Counted from the first letter of the stretch, positions 1 to 8,688 are shown. The stretch: DNA of 64,000 bases from Achromobacter xylosoxidans (GCF_002192695.1 NZ_MTLG01000083.1:116723-180722), one strand, 5' to 3'. Notes: generated from the sequence alone by a model not told the origin. Numbers and translations: made by a program.

Positions 1-133
1 TACCGCCTTGCCCGCCCCCTGCCGGACGGCCCGTAAGACGCCCGTAGTAACAACGGACTACAATACAGCTTGTCTTAAGCTTTATACCCATTCCGGCATG
101 CGTCCGCGCAATGGGCACTATAGAGGTCATCGT

Positions 134-862
134 ATGCAAAAACGGGTCCCCGTTGCCCCTGATGCCGCCCATTGCTCCACATGCATGCTGGGTCATGTGT
201 GCGTGCCCGTGGGCATGGCAGCCGCGGAAGTGGAAAAGCTGGACGAACTGGTCAGGGAACGCGTGCGCCTTGAAAAAGGCAAGCCGCTCTATTCGCTGAA
301 CCACCCGCTCGACGCCGTCTACAGCGTGCGCTTCGGCAGCCTCAAGACGCAGCTGGAAGACGCGACCGGCCAGATCCAGGTCACCGGCTTTCATCTGCCC
401 GGCGAAATCGTCGGCATGGACGGCATGCTGGACGGCAAGCACGTCTCGACCGCCGTGGCGCTGGAAGATTCCGAGGTCTGTGTCATCCGCCTGGCCGACA
501 TCGACCGGGTCGCGGCCCACCTGCCCTCGCTGCAGCAGCAGTTCCGCCGCCTGATGAGCCGCGAGATCAACCGCTCGCACCAGATGCTGGCCTCGCTGGG
601 CTCCATGCGCTCCGAGCAGCGCCTGGCCGCGTTCCTGCTGAACCTGTCGCAGCGCTACGCGTCGCTGGGCTATTCCTCCACCGAATTCGTGCTGCGCATG
701 AGCCGCGAGGAAATCGGCAACTATCTCGGCCTGACCTTGGAAACGGTCAGCCGGCTGTTCTCGCGCTTCGCGCGCGACGGCCTCATCAAGATCAACCAGC
801 GCGAGGTCCGCATCCTGGACCTGCCCGCGCTCAAGCAGCTGCTGGGCCAAGAGAGCTGCTGA
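134..862 (+). CDS. fnr: Fnr-type oxygen-sensing transcriptional regulator
   Basis: Crp/Fnr-family regulator of 242 residues. FNR proteins bind a [4Fe-4S] cluster under low oxygen, dimerise and control genes for anaerobic respiration. The full cluster ligand set is visible: Cys14, Cys17 and Cys23 (spacing C-x2-C-x5-C) and a distal Cys116 in the beta-roll. A cyclic-nucleotide-binding-like fold fills the middle and the recognition helix carries the FNR signature ETVSRLFSRF near residues 200-210, which predicts TTGAT-N4-ATCAA sites. The frame is open upstream to base 8, but the ATG at 134 gives the normal FNR length and N-terminus. Monocistronic position; the next gene starts 14 bases later. Identity is secure; target genes are not shown in the window. 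Confidence 0.93.
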   Translation: MQKRVPVAPDAAHCSTCMLGHVCVPVGMAAAEVEKLDELVRERVRLEKGKPLYSLNHPLDAVYSVRFGSLKTQLEDATGQIQVTGFHLPGEIVGMDGMLDGKHVSTAVALEDSEVCVIRLADIDRVAAHLPSLQQQFRRLMSREINRSHQMLASLGSMRSEQRLAAFLLNLSQRYASLGYSSTEFVLRMSREEIGNYLGLTLETVSRLFSRFARDGLIKINQREVRILDLPALKQLLGQESC

Positions 863-876
863 ACGCCCGCCGCGCC

Positions 877-2061
877 ATGCGCCGCGCGCTCATCCTTCCC
901 TTGCTTCAGGCGCGGCCGGACCGCAGGCGCGGCCTGGCCGCGCTGTTCGCCCTGGCGGCGCTCGCGCCGCTGGCCGCGCGCGCCCAGACGCCCCTACCCG
1001 ACCCTTACGACTACAGCGAAACCGCGCCCGCGCCCAAGCGCGCGGCGCCCTTGCGCTGGCAGTCCGTGGAACTGGGCAAGCCCGGCCACCGCTACAAGAT
1101 GCCGGTCTACGCCAATCGCGACCTGGCCAAGGACGACCTGCGCAACATCAAGCAGGTCGTGGTCGTGATCCACGGCGTCAAGCGCGACGCCGACCGCTAT
1201 TACGAATCCGTCGCCGCGCTGCTGGCGCACAACCCCGAGCGTGCGCGCGACACGCTGATCCTGGCGCCGCGCTTCTCGGGTTCGATCGATTCGGGCTTCG
1301 GCGGCATGGCGGCCTGGCGCAAGGCCAGCTGGGAAGACGGCGAAGACAGCGTGCAGGCCGCCGGACGCCCCGCGCCGGTGAGCTCGTTCCAGGTGCTCGA
1401 CGACCTGCTGCGCAGCCTGGACGACCGCAAGCGCCTGGCTGCGCTGGCCGGCATCGTGCTGGCCGGCCATTCGGCCGGCGGACAACTGGTGCAGCGCTAC
1501 GCCGTGCTGAACAACGTCGACGGCCCGCTGCGGCGCGACGGGCTGGCGCTGCGCTACGTCATCGCCAATCCCTCGTCCTACCTGTACCTGAGCAACGAGC
1601 GTCCGCGCCCCGACGGCAAGGGCTATGCGCCCTACGAGCGCGGCATCTGCCCCACCTACAACCAGTACAAGTACGGCCCGGACAAGCTGCCCGCCTACTC
1701 GCGCGAGACCGACGAGTCCAAGCTCTTCGTGCGCTACGCGGCGCGCGACGTCACCTATCTGCTGGGCGGCGCCGACAACAATCCCGAAGACCGGCTGCTG
1801 GACAAGACCTGCGGCGCGGAGGCCCAGGGCGCCACCCGGCTGGCCCGCGGCACGGGCTACGCGCAATACGAACACGTGCTGGCCGCCCGCGGCGCCCGGC
1901 CCGTGGCGCTGCACCGGCGCGCCTTCGAAGTGGCCGGCATCGGCCACAACAGCAAGGGCATGTTCGGCTCGGTCTGCGGCGCGCAGGCGCTGCTGGGCGA
2001 CGAGGCCCAGGCGGCCGACGGCGCCGCGCCCTGCGAAGCCATCAAGCCGCGCGGGAAGTAA
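877..2061 (+). CDS. Secreted alpha/beta-hydrolase fold protein
   Basis: 394 residues with an Arg-rich N-terminus followed by a hydrophobic Ala/Leu segment ending AARAQ, a typical signal peptide with a late start. The mature part has an alpha/beta-hydrolase core: strand VVVVIHGV (oxyanion region, about residues 94-101), nucleophile elbow GHSAGG (about residue 197) and a late GIGHNS motif that may supply the catalytic His. The substrate cannot be read from the sequence; relatives are annotated only as hydrolases or predicted esterases. It begins 14 bases after fnr on the same strand and may be cotranscribed with it. Confidence 0.8.
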   Translation: MRRALILPLLQARPDRRRGLAALFALAALAPLAARAQTPLPDPYDYSETAPAPKRAAPLRWQSVELGKPGHRYKMPVYANRDLAKDDLRNIKQVVVVIHGVKRDADRYYESVAALLAHNPERARDTLILAPRFSGSIDSGFGGMAAWRKASWEDGEDSVQAAGRPAPVSSFQVLDDLLRSLDDRKRLAALAGIVLAGHSAGGQLVQRYAVLNNVDGPLRRDGLALRYVIANPSSYLYLSNERPRPDGKGYAPYERGICPTYNQYKYGPDKLPAYSRETDESKLFVRYAARDVTYLLGGADNNPEDRLLDKTCGAEAQGATRLARGTGYAQYEHVLAARGARPVALHRRAFEVAGIGHNSKGMFGSVCGAQALLGDEAQAADGAAPCEAIKPRGK

Positions 2062-2223
2062 GCCGGCGCGGCCGGACCTGACAAAAAACTGAACAAGAAG
2101 CAGTATTGATACGCGTGCATTTCCGCGCGCGCAGGCGCAACATAACGCAATGCATGTTCCATGCGCGGCCCGTCCGCGATCGCGTGCCCTGCGTCCCCCG
2201 ACAAACGCACCCGAAGGATGGAT

Positions 2224-3528
2224 ATGACACAAGCGTATCTCGACATCCCCGACGCGAAGCGCCGCATCAAGGCGATCTTCGTCGGCTCCATGGGCAACCT
2301 GGTGGAGTGGTATGACTTCTATGCCTATACCGCTTTCGCGCTGTACTTCGCCCCCGCCTTCTTTCCCTCGCACGACCCCGTCGTCCAGCAATTGAACGCG
2401 GCCACGCTGTTCGCGGCCGGCTTCATCGTGCGCCCGCTGGGCGGCTGGCTGTTCGGCCACCTTGCGGACCGCCATGGGCGGCGCCTGTCGCTGATGGTGT
2501 CGGTGGGGATGATGTGCGTGGGCTCGCTGATCATTGCGGTCACGCCCACCTACGCCACCATCGGCCTGGCCGCGCCGGCCCTGCTGGCGCTGGCGCGCGT
2601 GATCGAAGGCCTGAGCCTGGGCGGCGAGTACGGCGCCAGCGCCACCTACCTGACCGAAATCGCGGACCCCGAGCATCGCGGCTTCTATTCCAGCTTCCAG
2701 TACGTGACCCTGATCGGCGGCCAGCTTTGCGCCATCCTGGTGCTGCTGCTGTTGCAGAACGTATTCCTGACCCACGAACAGCTGGTGGAATGGGGCTGGC
2801 GCATCCCCTTCGTGATCGGCGCCATGCTTGCCATCGTCACCGCGCTGATGCGGCGCGACATGCCCGAGACGGACTCCTACAAGGAAGCCCAGAAGGCGCC
2901 CAAGCCGCAGACCAGTTCGCTGCGCGGCCTGCTGAAGTATCCGCGCGAAGTCGCGATCGTGGTGGGCCTGACCGCGGGCGGCACCGCGGCGTTCTATACC
3001 TTCACCACCTACATGCAGACCTTCGTGCGCCAGACCTCGGGCTTCTCCGACATCGTCACGACCTACATCATCGCGGGCTCGCTGATCTTCGCGCTAATCC
3101 TGCAGCCGGTCTATGGCGCGCTGTCCGACAAGATCGGGCGCAAGCCGCTGCTGGTGTTCTTCGGCGTGGCGGGCGCGGCGCTCACGGTGCCCATCCTGAT
3201 GACGCTGTCGCACACGCGCTCGCCCTTCATGGCCTTTCTGCTGATCTGCGGCGCCTGGGTGTTCACGGCCGGCTACACCTCGATCAACGCGGTGGTGAAG
3301 GCGGAACTCTTCCCGACCAACATCCGCGCCACCGGCGTGGCCGTGCCCTACGCCGTGACGGTGTCGATCTTCGGTGGCACGGCACCGGCCATCGCCCTGT
3401 TCTTCAAACAGCAGGGGCATGAGGAGTGGTTCTACTACTACCTCGCGAGCATCATCTTCCTGTCGCTGCTGGTGTACGCCACCATGCGCGATACCAAGCA
3501 CCAGTCGGCCATGCACCAGCACGCCTGA
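2224..3528 (+). CDS. MFS transporter, metabolite:H+ symporter (MHS) family
   Basis: 434 residues, 12 predicted membrane helices. The opening EWYDFYAY and the loop 2-3 motif GHLADRHGRR are characteristic of the MHS branch of the major facilitator superfamily (KgtP, CitH, ProP, ShiA relatives), which import dicarboxylates, osmolytes or aromatic acids with protons. Length and overall pattern are closest to KgtP-like 2-oxoglutarate permeases, but substrate is not determinable. The start at 2224 is chosen over the in-frame upstream codons (2161, 2218) because AAGGA at 2213-2217 sits 6 bases before it. Stands alone, with a 160-base gap upstream. Confidence 0.88.
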   Translation: MTQAYLDIPDAKRRIKAIFVGSMGNLVEWYDFYAYTAFALYFAPAFFPSHDPVVQQLNAATLFAAGFIVRPLGGWLFGHLADRHGRRLSLMVSVGMMCVGSLIIAVTPTYATIGLAAPALLALARVIEGLSLGGEYGASATYLTEIADPEHRGFYSSFQYVTLIGGQLCAILVLLLLQNVFLTHEQLVEWGWRIPFVIGAMLAIVTALMRRDMPETDSYKEAQKAPKPQTSSLRGLLKYPREVAIVVGLTAGGTAAFYTFTTYMQTFVRQTSGFSDIVTTYIIAGSLIFALILQPVYGALSDKIGRKPLLVFFGVAGAALTVPILMTLSHTRSPFMAFLLICGAWVFTAGYTSINAVVKAELFPTNIRATGVAVPYAVTVSIFGGTAPAIALFFKQQGHEEWFYYYLASIIFLSLLVYATMRDTKHQSAMHQHA

Positions 3529-3553
3529 TTCCTGATCGCGCCAACTTTGTTGC

Positions 3554-3582
3554 TTGACAGTCCCGCGGCTTCGGCTTAATAC
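3554..3582 (+). promoter_or_regulatory. Sigma70-type promoter of the ArsR operon
   Basis: TTGACA at 3554-3559 is a perfect -35 hexamer; 17 bases later TAATAC (3577-3582) is an acceptable -10. The predicted start of transcription, about 3589-3591, falls on or just before the ArsR ATG at 3591, so the mRNA would be leaderless; no Shine-Dalgarno sequence is present. Confidence 0.65.
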
Positions 3583-3600
3583 TTAACCCTATGGTTAAGT
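3581..3600. promoter_or_regulatory. Palindromic operator overlapping the ArsR start codon
   Basis: ACTTAACC-CTAT-GGTTAAGT is a perfect inverted repeat with 8-base arms and a 4-base centre. It overlaps the -10 element and the ArsR start codon, which is where an autorepressing ArsR dimer would be expected to bind. Confidence 0.65.
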
Positions 3601-4043
3601 TTAAAGACGACACGCTGGACAGCATCTTTTCGGCCCTGGCCGACGGCACGCGGCGCCGGGTGCTGGCCGACCTGGAGCAAGGCGCGGCCTCGGTCAGCGA
3701 GCTGGCCCGGCCGCATGCCATGTCCCTGCCTGCTTTCATGAAGCATCTGCGCGTGCTGGAAGACGCCGGCCTGATCGCCCGCGCCAAGGACGGCCGGGTC
3801 GTGAACTGCACGCTATCGCCCGAACCCATGCGGGCGGCATCCGACTGGCTGGCCCGCTACGAGAAGTTCTGGAACGGGCAGCTGGATTCGCTGGCGCGGT
3901 ACCTGTACCACGAGGAAGAGGTCCACCCATGGAAAAACGAAGCACCCGACACGAAACAGCCCCCATCGAACTCCGGCTCAAGCGGCGCTTCGACGCCCCC
4001 GTCGAACGCGTCTGGCGCGCCTGGACGGACCCGCAAGCGCTGA
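3591..4043 (+). CDS. ArsR-family winged-helix repressor
   Basis: 150 residues. The first ~100 form an ArsR winged helix (ALADGTRRRVLADL, then a recognition helix around HAMSLPAFMKHLRVLEDAGLI). There is no ELCVCDL or other metal-binding cysteine motif, so it belongs to the non-metal ArsR branch that is usually paired with SRPBCC/AHSA1 genes, as here. The last ~37 residues (low-complexity Ser/Pro/Gly, ending GRTRKR) are encoded entirely inside the next gene in another frame, an unusually long 115-base overlap. Starts directly at the predicted transcription start; autoregulation through the 3581-3600 palindrome is inferred. Confidence 0.85.
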   Translation: MVKFKDDTLDSIFSALADGTRRRVLADLEQGAASVSELARPHAMSLPAFMKHLRVLEDAGLIARAKDGRVVNCTLSPEPMRAASDWLARYEKFWNGQLDSLARYLYHEEEVHPWKNEAPDTKQPPSNSGSSGASTPPSNASGAPGRTRKR

Positions 4044-4393
4044 TGCGCTGGTTCGGTCCCGCCGAAACCCGCAAGGTGCTGCGGGCGGAAACCGACGTGC
4101 GCGTGGGCGGCGCCTACCAGGTGGGATTCGCCACCGAGGACGGGCTGGAGCATCATGCCAGCGGCCACTACCGCGAAGTCGAGCCGCAGCGTCGGCTGGT
4201 CTTCACCTGGGCCTGGCGCGACACGCCCGCGGAAGTTTCGCTGATCACGCTGGAATTCACCCCTGCCGGCGGCGGCACCGAGCTCGCCTTCCTGCAGACC
4301 CCGTTCGTCGACCAGGCCACCCGCGACAGCCACCAGCATGGCTGGCTGGGCGCGCTGGAGCGGCTGGCGGCCCATCTGGCGAATCCGGCCTGA
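3929..4393 (+). CDS. SRPBCC / AHSA1-like domain protein
   Basis: 154 residues covering a single START/SRPBCC ligand-binding fold. The opening RRFDAPVERVWRAWTDP followed by RWFGP and the late WLGALERLAAHL are typical of AHSA1-like proteins encoded beside ArsR regulators. These bind unknown hydrophobic ligands; no enzymatic role can be assigned. The ATG at 3929 is preceded by GAGGAAGAGG and lies 115 bases inside the ArsR gene. Probably cotranscribed with ArsR and the DUF899 gene. Confidence 0.85.
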   Translation: MEKRSTRHETAPIELRLKRRFDAPVERVWRAWTDPQALMRWFGPAETRKVLRAETDVRVGGAYQVGFATEDGLEHHASGHYREVEPQRRLVFTWAWRDTPAEVSLITLEFTPAGGGTELAFLQTPFVDQATRDSHQHGWLGALERLAAHLANPA

Positions 4394-4447
4394 AGGCCCG
4401 CCGCTCGCCCTACCCGGGCCCACGGGCCCGTTCCAAGGAGACACACG

Positions 4448-5149
4448 ATGCAGACCGATCACCCCGTCGTATCCCGAGCCCAATGGGACATCGCGCGCGA
4501 GGCGCTGCTGCGCCGCGAAAAAGAACTGACCCGAGCCCAGGACGCCCTGGCCCGCGAGCGCATGGCCCTGCCCTGGGTCAAAGTGGACAAGCCCTACCGC
4601 TTCCAGGGCGCGGCCGGACCCGTGGACCTGGCTGGACTGTTCCAGGGCAGGAGCCAGCTCATCGTCTACCACTTCATGTTCGGCCCGGACTGGGAGGAAG
4701 GTTGCGTGGGCTGCTCGTTCCTGGCCGACCACATGGACAGCGCGATCATGCACCTGCGCCAGCATGACGTAGCGGTGGTCGCCGTGTCGCGAGCCCCCTA
4801 CGCCAAGCTGGAGGCCTTCAAGCGGCGCATGGGCTGGCAGTTCCCCTGGTACTCGTCCGAAGGCGGCGACTTCAATTTCGACCTGCTGGCCTCCGTGCCC
4901 AAGGCCGACGGCAGCATGGAGGAAAACTCCGGCGCCAGCGCCTTCTTCCGCGATCCGGACGGCGAAATCTTCCACACCTATTCAAGCTTCTCGCGCGGCG
5001 TGGAAAGGCTGGCCGGCGCCTACAACTATCTGGAGCTAGCGCCCCTGGGCCGCAACGAAAACGGCCCGCACTTCAACCTGGGCGACTGGGTACGCCACCA
5101 TGACCGCTACGACGACGCCCGGGCGCACGCCTGCCACGCCTGCGGCTAG
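4448..5149 (+). CDS. DUF899 thioredoxin-like protein
   Basis: 233 residues. The pattern with WVKVDKPYRF, the DLAGLFQGRSQLIVYHFMF strand-loop, a CVGCSF Cys pair and FPWYSS marks the DUF899 family of thioredoxin-fold proteins. No validated reaction is known for the family; the Cys-x2-Cys could be redox-active (inference). Preceded by AAGGAG 8 bases before the ATG and 54 bases after the SRPBCC gene; ArsR-SRPBCC-DUF899 is a recurrent operon arrangement. Confidence 0.85.
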   Translation: MQTDHPVVSRAQWDIAREALLRREKELTRAQDALARERMALPWVKVDKPYRFQGAAGPVDLAGLFQGRSQLIVYHFMFGPDWEEGCVGCSFLADHMDSAIMHLRQHDVAVVAVSRAPYAKLEAFKRRMGWQFPWYSSEGGDFNFDLLASVPKADGSMEENSGASAFFRDPDGEIFHTYSSFSRGVERLAGAYNYLELAPLGRNENGPHFNLGDWVRHHDRYDDARAHACHACG

Positions 5150-5585
5150 GCGCAAGCCCGGCCACGCCGTCCGCATGGCCTCCGACGCGGCCATCCTGTG
5201 GCTGGCCTGCACGGCGGCCATGGCCGCGGGGTTGTGGGCGGACACGCTGCGCACGCCGGCTGCGCTGCTGGCCAGCCTGTGCGCAGCGTCCGGCGGGCTG
5301 CTGGAACAAGCTTGGCGCCATGCGGCCCTGATGCCCGCCAGCAGCGCAGCCATGCTGATTGCCGCGCTATTGCCGCTGCCGGGCGCGCCACGCATGGCCG
5401 CGCGGCTGGCCTGCGCGCTGGTGATGGGGCTGGGCATGCTGGCGGGGGCTCAATGGGGCATGGCGGCGGCGCTGGCCGCGAGCGCCGCGCCATTCGGCGG
5501 AATGGCGGCCGGCATGGCGCTGGGAATGGGCGCCGCCATGGCCGCCGCGGCGCTGATCGCAGGCGCTAGCGCCGCGCCCCGGTAA
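5100..5585 (+). CDS. Small hydrophobic membrane protein, unknown function
   Basis: 161 residues, extremely rich in Ala, Met, Gly and Leu. After a ~25-residue basic N-terminus it shows about four hydrophobic segments compatible with membrane helices. It overlaps the DUF899 gene by 50 bases and has no clear ribosome site, suggesting translational coupling, and runs 20 bases into the end of the convergent ferredoxin gene. I do not recognise a family. A high-GC open frame by chance is possible, but the helix pattern and operon position favour a real gene. Confidence 0.6.
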   Translation: MTATTTPGRTPATPAARRKPGHAVRMASDAAILWLACTAAMAAGLWADTLRTPAALLASLCAASGGLLEQAWRHAALMPASSAAMLIAALLPLPGAPRMAARLACALVMGLGMLAGAQWGMAAALAASAAPFGGMAAGMALGMGAAMAAAALIAGASAAPR

Positions 5586-5901
5586 GCGGGCGCGGCGGCG
5601 CAACGGGCGCGGCCTCGATCGGCGCGGCCAACGGCGCCTGGATTTCCAGGGCGGACTCGGCCTGCGCCACGCAGGGCAGGATCCAGCCTTCTTCCTTCTC
5701 GTCGCGCGACAGTCCCGGCCATTCGATGCGGTACGAGATCTCACCCTCCAGCAGCAGGCACATGCAGGCGCGGCAGGTGCCGTTGCGGCACGAACTGGGC
5801 AGCTTGATGCCGGCCGCCTGCGCCGCCAGCAGCACGGAGGTATCGCCCGGCGCGTCGAAGCGCAGGCCGGCGGGTTGCACCAGAACGGGAAATACGGACA
5901 T
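5566..5901 (-). CDS. 2Fe-2S ferredoxin
   Basis: 111 residues with a plant-type [2Fe-2S] binding loop: Cys38-x4-Cys43-x2-Cys46 and a distal Cys77 (in ILPCVAQ). An extra Cys48 is also present. A ~30-residue Ala/Pro tail follows the domain. Likely a small electron carrier; the redox partner is unknown. Starts 14 bases after the Nudix hydrolase stop on the same strand, so the two are probably cotranscribed. Confidence 0.85.
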   Translation of the reverse strand: MSVFPVLVQPAGLRFDAPGDTSVLLAAQAAGIKLPSSCRNGTCRACMCLLLEGEISYRIEWPGLSRDEKEEGWILPCVAQAESALEIQAPLAAPIEAAPVAPPRPLTGARR

Positions 5902-5915
5902 GGCGCTGGCGGGCC

Positions 5916-6503
5916 TCAGCCCGCGTTGTCCTGCCAGTCCAGCTGCCAGGCGCCCGACAGCACGTTCTGCATCCACAGCACGCAGGTCAGCGTCTTGGCA
6001 TCGGTGACTTCGCCCTTGGCGCAGGCCGCGATCAGCTCGGCGGGATCCGCGCTGATCACGTCCAGGAATTCGTCCTGGTCCAACTGGCGCGGCCCGGCGC
6101 GCAGGCCGCGGGCGAAAAAGATGTGGATGATCTCGGTGGAATAGGCGATGGCCAGGTGCAGGGCCCCCGCGTGCGCCCACTGATCGGCGGTGTAGCCGGT
6201 TTCCTCCAGCAGCTCGCGCTTGCCGCAGGCCAGCGGATCCTCGCCCGGATCCAGCTTGCCTGCGGGAAACTCGGTCATCACGCGTCCGATGGGATAGCGG
6301 AACTGGCGTTCCAGCAAGACCCGGCCATCGTCCAGCAAGGGGATCACCACCACCGCGCCCGGATGCACCACGTACTCGCGCGTGGCCGTGTTGCCGTTGG
6401 GCAGGCTGACCGTGTCGCGGCGGATCTTCAGGAAGGCGCCGTTGTATGGCGCCTCGCTGGCGACGAGCTTTTCTTCAAGGTGGGAATCGGGCTTGCGGGT
6501 CAT
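5916..6503 (-). CDS. Nudix hydrolase, ADP-ribose pyrophosphatase-like
   Basis: 195 residues. A complete Nudix box (G-x5-E-x7-RE-x2-EE-x-G) lies at residues 82-104, with the catalytic RELLEETG helix. The upstream VVVIPLLDDGRVLLERQFRYPIG and the length match ADP-ribose pyrophosphatases (NudF-like), which cleave ADP-ribose to AMP and ribose 5-phosphate. Substrate assignment is by family resemblance only. First gene of a two-gene unit with the ferredoxin. Confidence 0.88.
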   Translation of the reverse strand: MTRKPDSHLEEKLVASEAPYNGAFLKIRRDTVSLPNGNTATREYVVHPGAVVVIPLLDDGRVLLERQFRYPIGRVMTEFPAGKLDPGEDPLACGKRELLEETGYTADQWAHAGALHLAIAYSTEIIHIFFARGLRAGPRQLDQDEFLDVISADPAELIAACAKGEVTDAKTLTCVLWMQNVLSGAWQLDWQDNAG

Positions 6504-6596
6504 GGCGGGTCGGATATCTCAAGGGGCGCGCGGATGACGGCCAGTCCGCGCGGGCAGCACGAGCTTACCATCGCCTCCCGCCTTCCCCGATGACGC

Positions 6597-7616
6597 CTAC
6601 TCCGCGACGCGGATGACGAGCTTGCCGAAGTGCCGGCCCGACGCCAGGTGCTCGAACGCCGCGCGCGCTTCGGCAAATGAGTAGACGCGGTCGATGACCG
6701 GCGCGATGCGCGCCACGTCGACGAAGCGCGCCACGTCCTCGAGCATCTTGCGGCTGCCGACGAAGATGCCTTCCAGCCGCTTGACGCCCGCGATCAGGGC
6801 CAGGGGCGCGACCGGCACGGCCGCGAAACCGCTGACGCCGCCAATGACCGCAATGGTGCCTCCCATGCGCGCGGCCGCCACGGAACGCTCCAGCGTGCCT
6901 TCGCCGCCGACTTCCACCACCACGTGGGCGCCCTCGCCGCCGGTCAGGCGCAGCACTTCGTCCTGCCACTGCGGCGTTTCGCGGTAGTTGATCGTCAGGT
7001 CCGCGCCCAGTTCCCGCGCGCGAGCCAACTTGTCGGCGCTGGACGAGGTGATGATGGTACGCATGCCGGCTGCCTTGGCCAGTTGCAGGCCCCAGATGGA
7101 AACCCCGCCCGTGCCCAGGAACAAGGCCGTCTGGCCTGCCTTGGCGCGTCCGGCGACGAACAGCGCGTTCCATGCGGTGACAGCCGCGCAAGGCAGGGTC
7201 GCGGCCTGCTCGTCGCTCAGGGAAGCCGGGGTGGCGACCAGGGCATGCTCGGCAAAGATGCTTTCGGTTGACAGCAGGCCGTCGGTGGCGGCGCCCGGCG
7301 CCAGCGCCACCGTGGCGGGCGTGGGCTCGCCATCGATCCAGTCCGGCATGAAGGCGCCCATGACGCGGTCGCCGATCTTGAAGCGGGTCACATCCGAACC
7401 CACCTCGATCACCTCGCCCGCGGCGTCGGAGGCGGGTATGACCGGATCGCCCGAACCCTTCAGATATTCGCCGCGCGCCACCATCAGGTCGCGATAGTTC
7501 AGCGACACGGCCTTGATGCGCACGCGCAGCTCCAAGGGACCCAGGCTGCGCGGCTGACGCGTGACGCGTTCCAGTGAAGCGATGTCCCGGCCGCTGGTGA
7601 CGGTGTATGCCTGCAT
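6597..7616 (-). CDS. Zinc-independent MDR-family alcohol dehydrogenase / quinone reductase
   Basis: 339 residues of the medium-chain dehydrogenase/reductase superfamily: N-terminal GroES-like domain (SLNYRDLMVARGEY) and a Rossmann domain with nucleotide-binding FLGTGGVSIWG. The catalytic-zinc Cys/His ligands are absent, as in quinone oxidoreductase-like members. NADPH or NADH use is not resolved. The ATG at 7616 has AGGAG 7 bases upstream; an in-frame start 24 bases earlier lacks such a site. Divergent from a LysR regulator that probably controls it through the palindromes in the shared gap. Confidence 0.87.
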   Translation of the reverse strand: MQAYTVTSGRDIASLERVTRQPRSLGPLELRVRIKAVSLNYRDLMVARGEYLKGSGDPVIPASDAAGEVIEVGSDVTRFKIGDRVMGAFMPDWIDGEPTPATVALAPGAATDGLLSTESIFAEHALVATPASLSDEQAATLPCAAVTAWNALFVAGRAKAGQTALFLGTGGVSIWGLQLAKAAGMRTIITSSSADKLARARELGADLTINYRETPQWQDEVLRLTGGEGAHVVVEVGGEGTLERSVAAARMGGTIAVIGGVSGFAAVPVAPLALIAGVKRLEGIFVGSRKMLEDVARFVDVARIAPVIDRVYSFAEARAAFEHLASGRHFGKLVIRVAE

Positions 7617-7683
7617 GTTGTTTCTCCTGTATCGATTCAAGAAAGACCGCTACCCGTGGCGGCCAACTACCGATAAGATATAT

Positions 7684-7744
7684 GGGAACCAATTTCCCTA
7701 GTGGCGAATATTTTTCATTTCATTGAATCCCACCAGGAATCAAT
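7684..7744. promoter_or_regulatory. Two palindromes in the dehydrogenase/LysR divergent gap
   Basis: GGGAA-N5-TTCCC at 7684-7698 is a perfect inverted repeat. ATTGAATCC-CACCA-GGAATCAAT at 7722-7744 has 9-base arms with one mismatch and a 5-base centre. Both suit recognition and activation half-sites of a LysR tetramer; the second sits just upstream of the LysR gene, as expected for autoregulation. Confidence 0.55.
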
Positions 7745-7759
7745 AAACGCAGGGAGTCC

Positions 7760-8683
7760 ATGATGGCTACGGCGATCACCTATGACCGGCTGAGCGGCAT
7801 CGAAGTCTTTGTGCAGGCCGTGGAGGCCGGCAGCTTCGCGCTGGCCGCGGAACGCCTGAACCTCACGCGCTCGGCGGTGGGCAAGTCCATCGCGCGGCTG
7901 GAGGCGCGGCTGGGCGCCAGGCTGTTCCATCGCACCACCCGCCAGCAAAGCCTGACCGACGATGGCCAGGCCTACTACGACCGCTGCGTGCGTGCGCTGG
8001 CCGAACTGCAGACCGCCGAGGCCGAACTCGACAGCGGCCGCCGCGAGCCCCAGGGACGCTTGCGGGTCAGCGCGCCGCTGGTGTTCGGCCGCCATTGCGT
8101 CGCGCCCGTGCTGCGCGAACTGGCACAGCAGCATCCGCAGCTGCAAGTCGAGATTTCATTCAACGACCGGGTGGTCGATCTGATCGAGGAAGGCTACGAC
8201 CTGGGCATCCGCGTGGGCGAGCTGCCCGACAGCGCCAGCCTGGCCGCCCGCCGGCTGGGCATGCAGACCATGGGCATCGGGGCCTCCCCGGCGTACATCC
8301 AGTCGCATGGCCGCCCAGTCACCGTGGATGAATTGCAGCGGCATGCCGCCATCGTCTACACGCGCAACGGCGTGGACAAGGCCTGGGCGCTGCACGGGCC
8401 GGACGGCCAGGTGCTGCAGCTGCGTCCGCGCGCGAGCCTGCGCGTGGACGATCTGCAAGCCATCGCGGATGCCGCCATCGCCGGCGCGGGACTCGCCTGG
8501 CTGCCCTGCTGGATGCTGACGCACTATGTGCGCACCGGCGAGCTGGACGTGCTGATGCACGGCGACCGCCTGGCCGCGCAAGAAGTGCACGCGGTCTGGC
8601 CGCAGGCGCGCTACCTGCCGTCCAAGACGCGCGCCGCCATCGACGCGCTGGCGGCGCGGGTGCCGGCGATGCTGGCCGCCTGA
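7760..8683 (+). CDS. LysR-family transcriptional regulator
   Basis: 307 residues. N-terminal LysR winged helix (residues ~10-70: FALAAERLNLTRSAVGKSIARLEARLGARLFHRTTR) and a C-terminal periplasmic-binding-like co-inducer domain. ATG pair at 7760/7763 with AGGGAG just upstream. Divergent from the MDR dehydrogenase, the classic arrangement for regulator and target. Ends 5 bases before the convergent Hsp70 gene. Confidence 0.92.
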   Translation: MMATAITYDRLSGIEVFVQAVEAGSFALAAERLNLTRSAVGKSIARLEARLGARLFHRTTRQQSLTDDGQAYYDRCVRALAELQTAEAELDSGRREPQGRLRVSAPLVFGRHCVAPVLRELAQQHPQLQVEISFNDRVVDLIEEGYDLGIRVGELPDSASLAARRLGMQTMGIGASPAYIQSHGRPVTVDELQRHAAIVYTRNGVDKAWALHGPDGQVLQLRPRASLRVDDLQAIADAAIAGAGLAWLPCWMLTHYVRTGELDVLMHGDRLAAQEVHAVWPQARYLPSKTRAAIDALAARVPAMLAA

Positions 8684-8688
8684 ACGGC

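Noticed and set aside
994..2775. 593-codon minus-strand frame spanning the hydrolase and transporter genes
   Set aside because: Covers two well-supported plus-strand genes and the gap between them; no domain signal.
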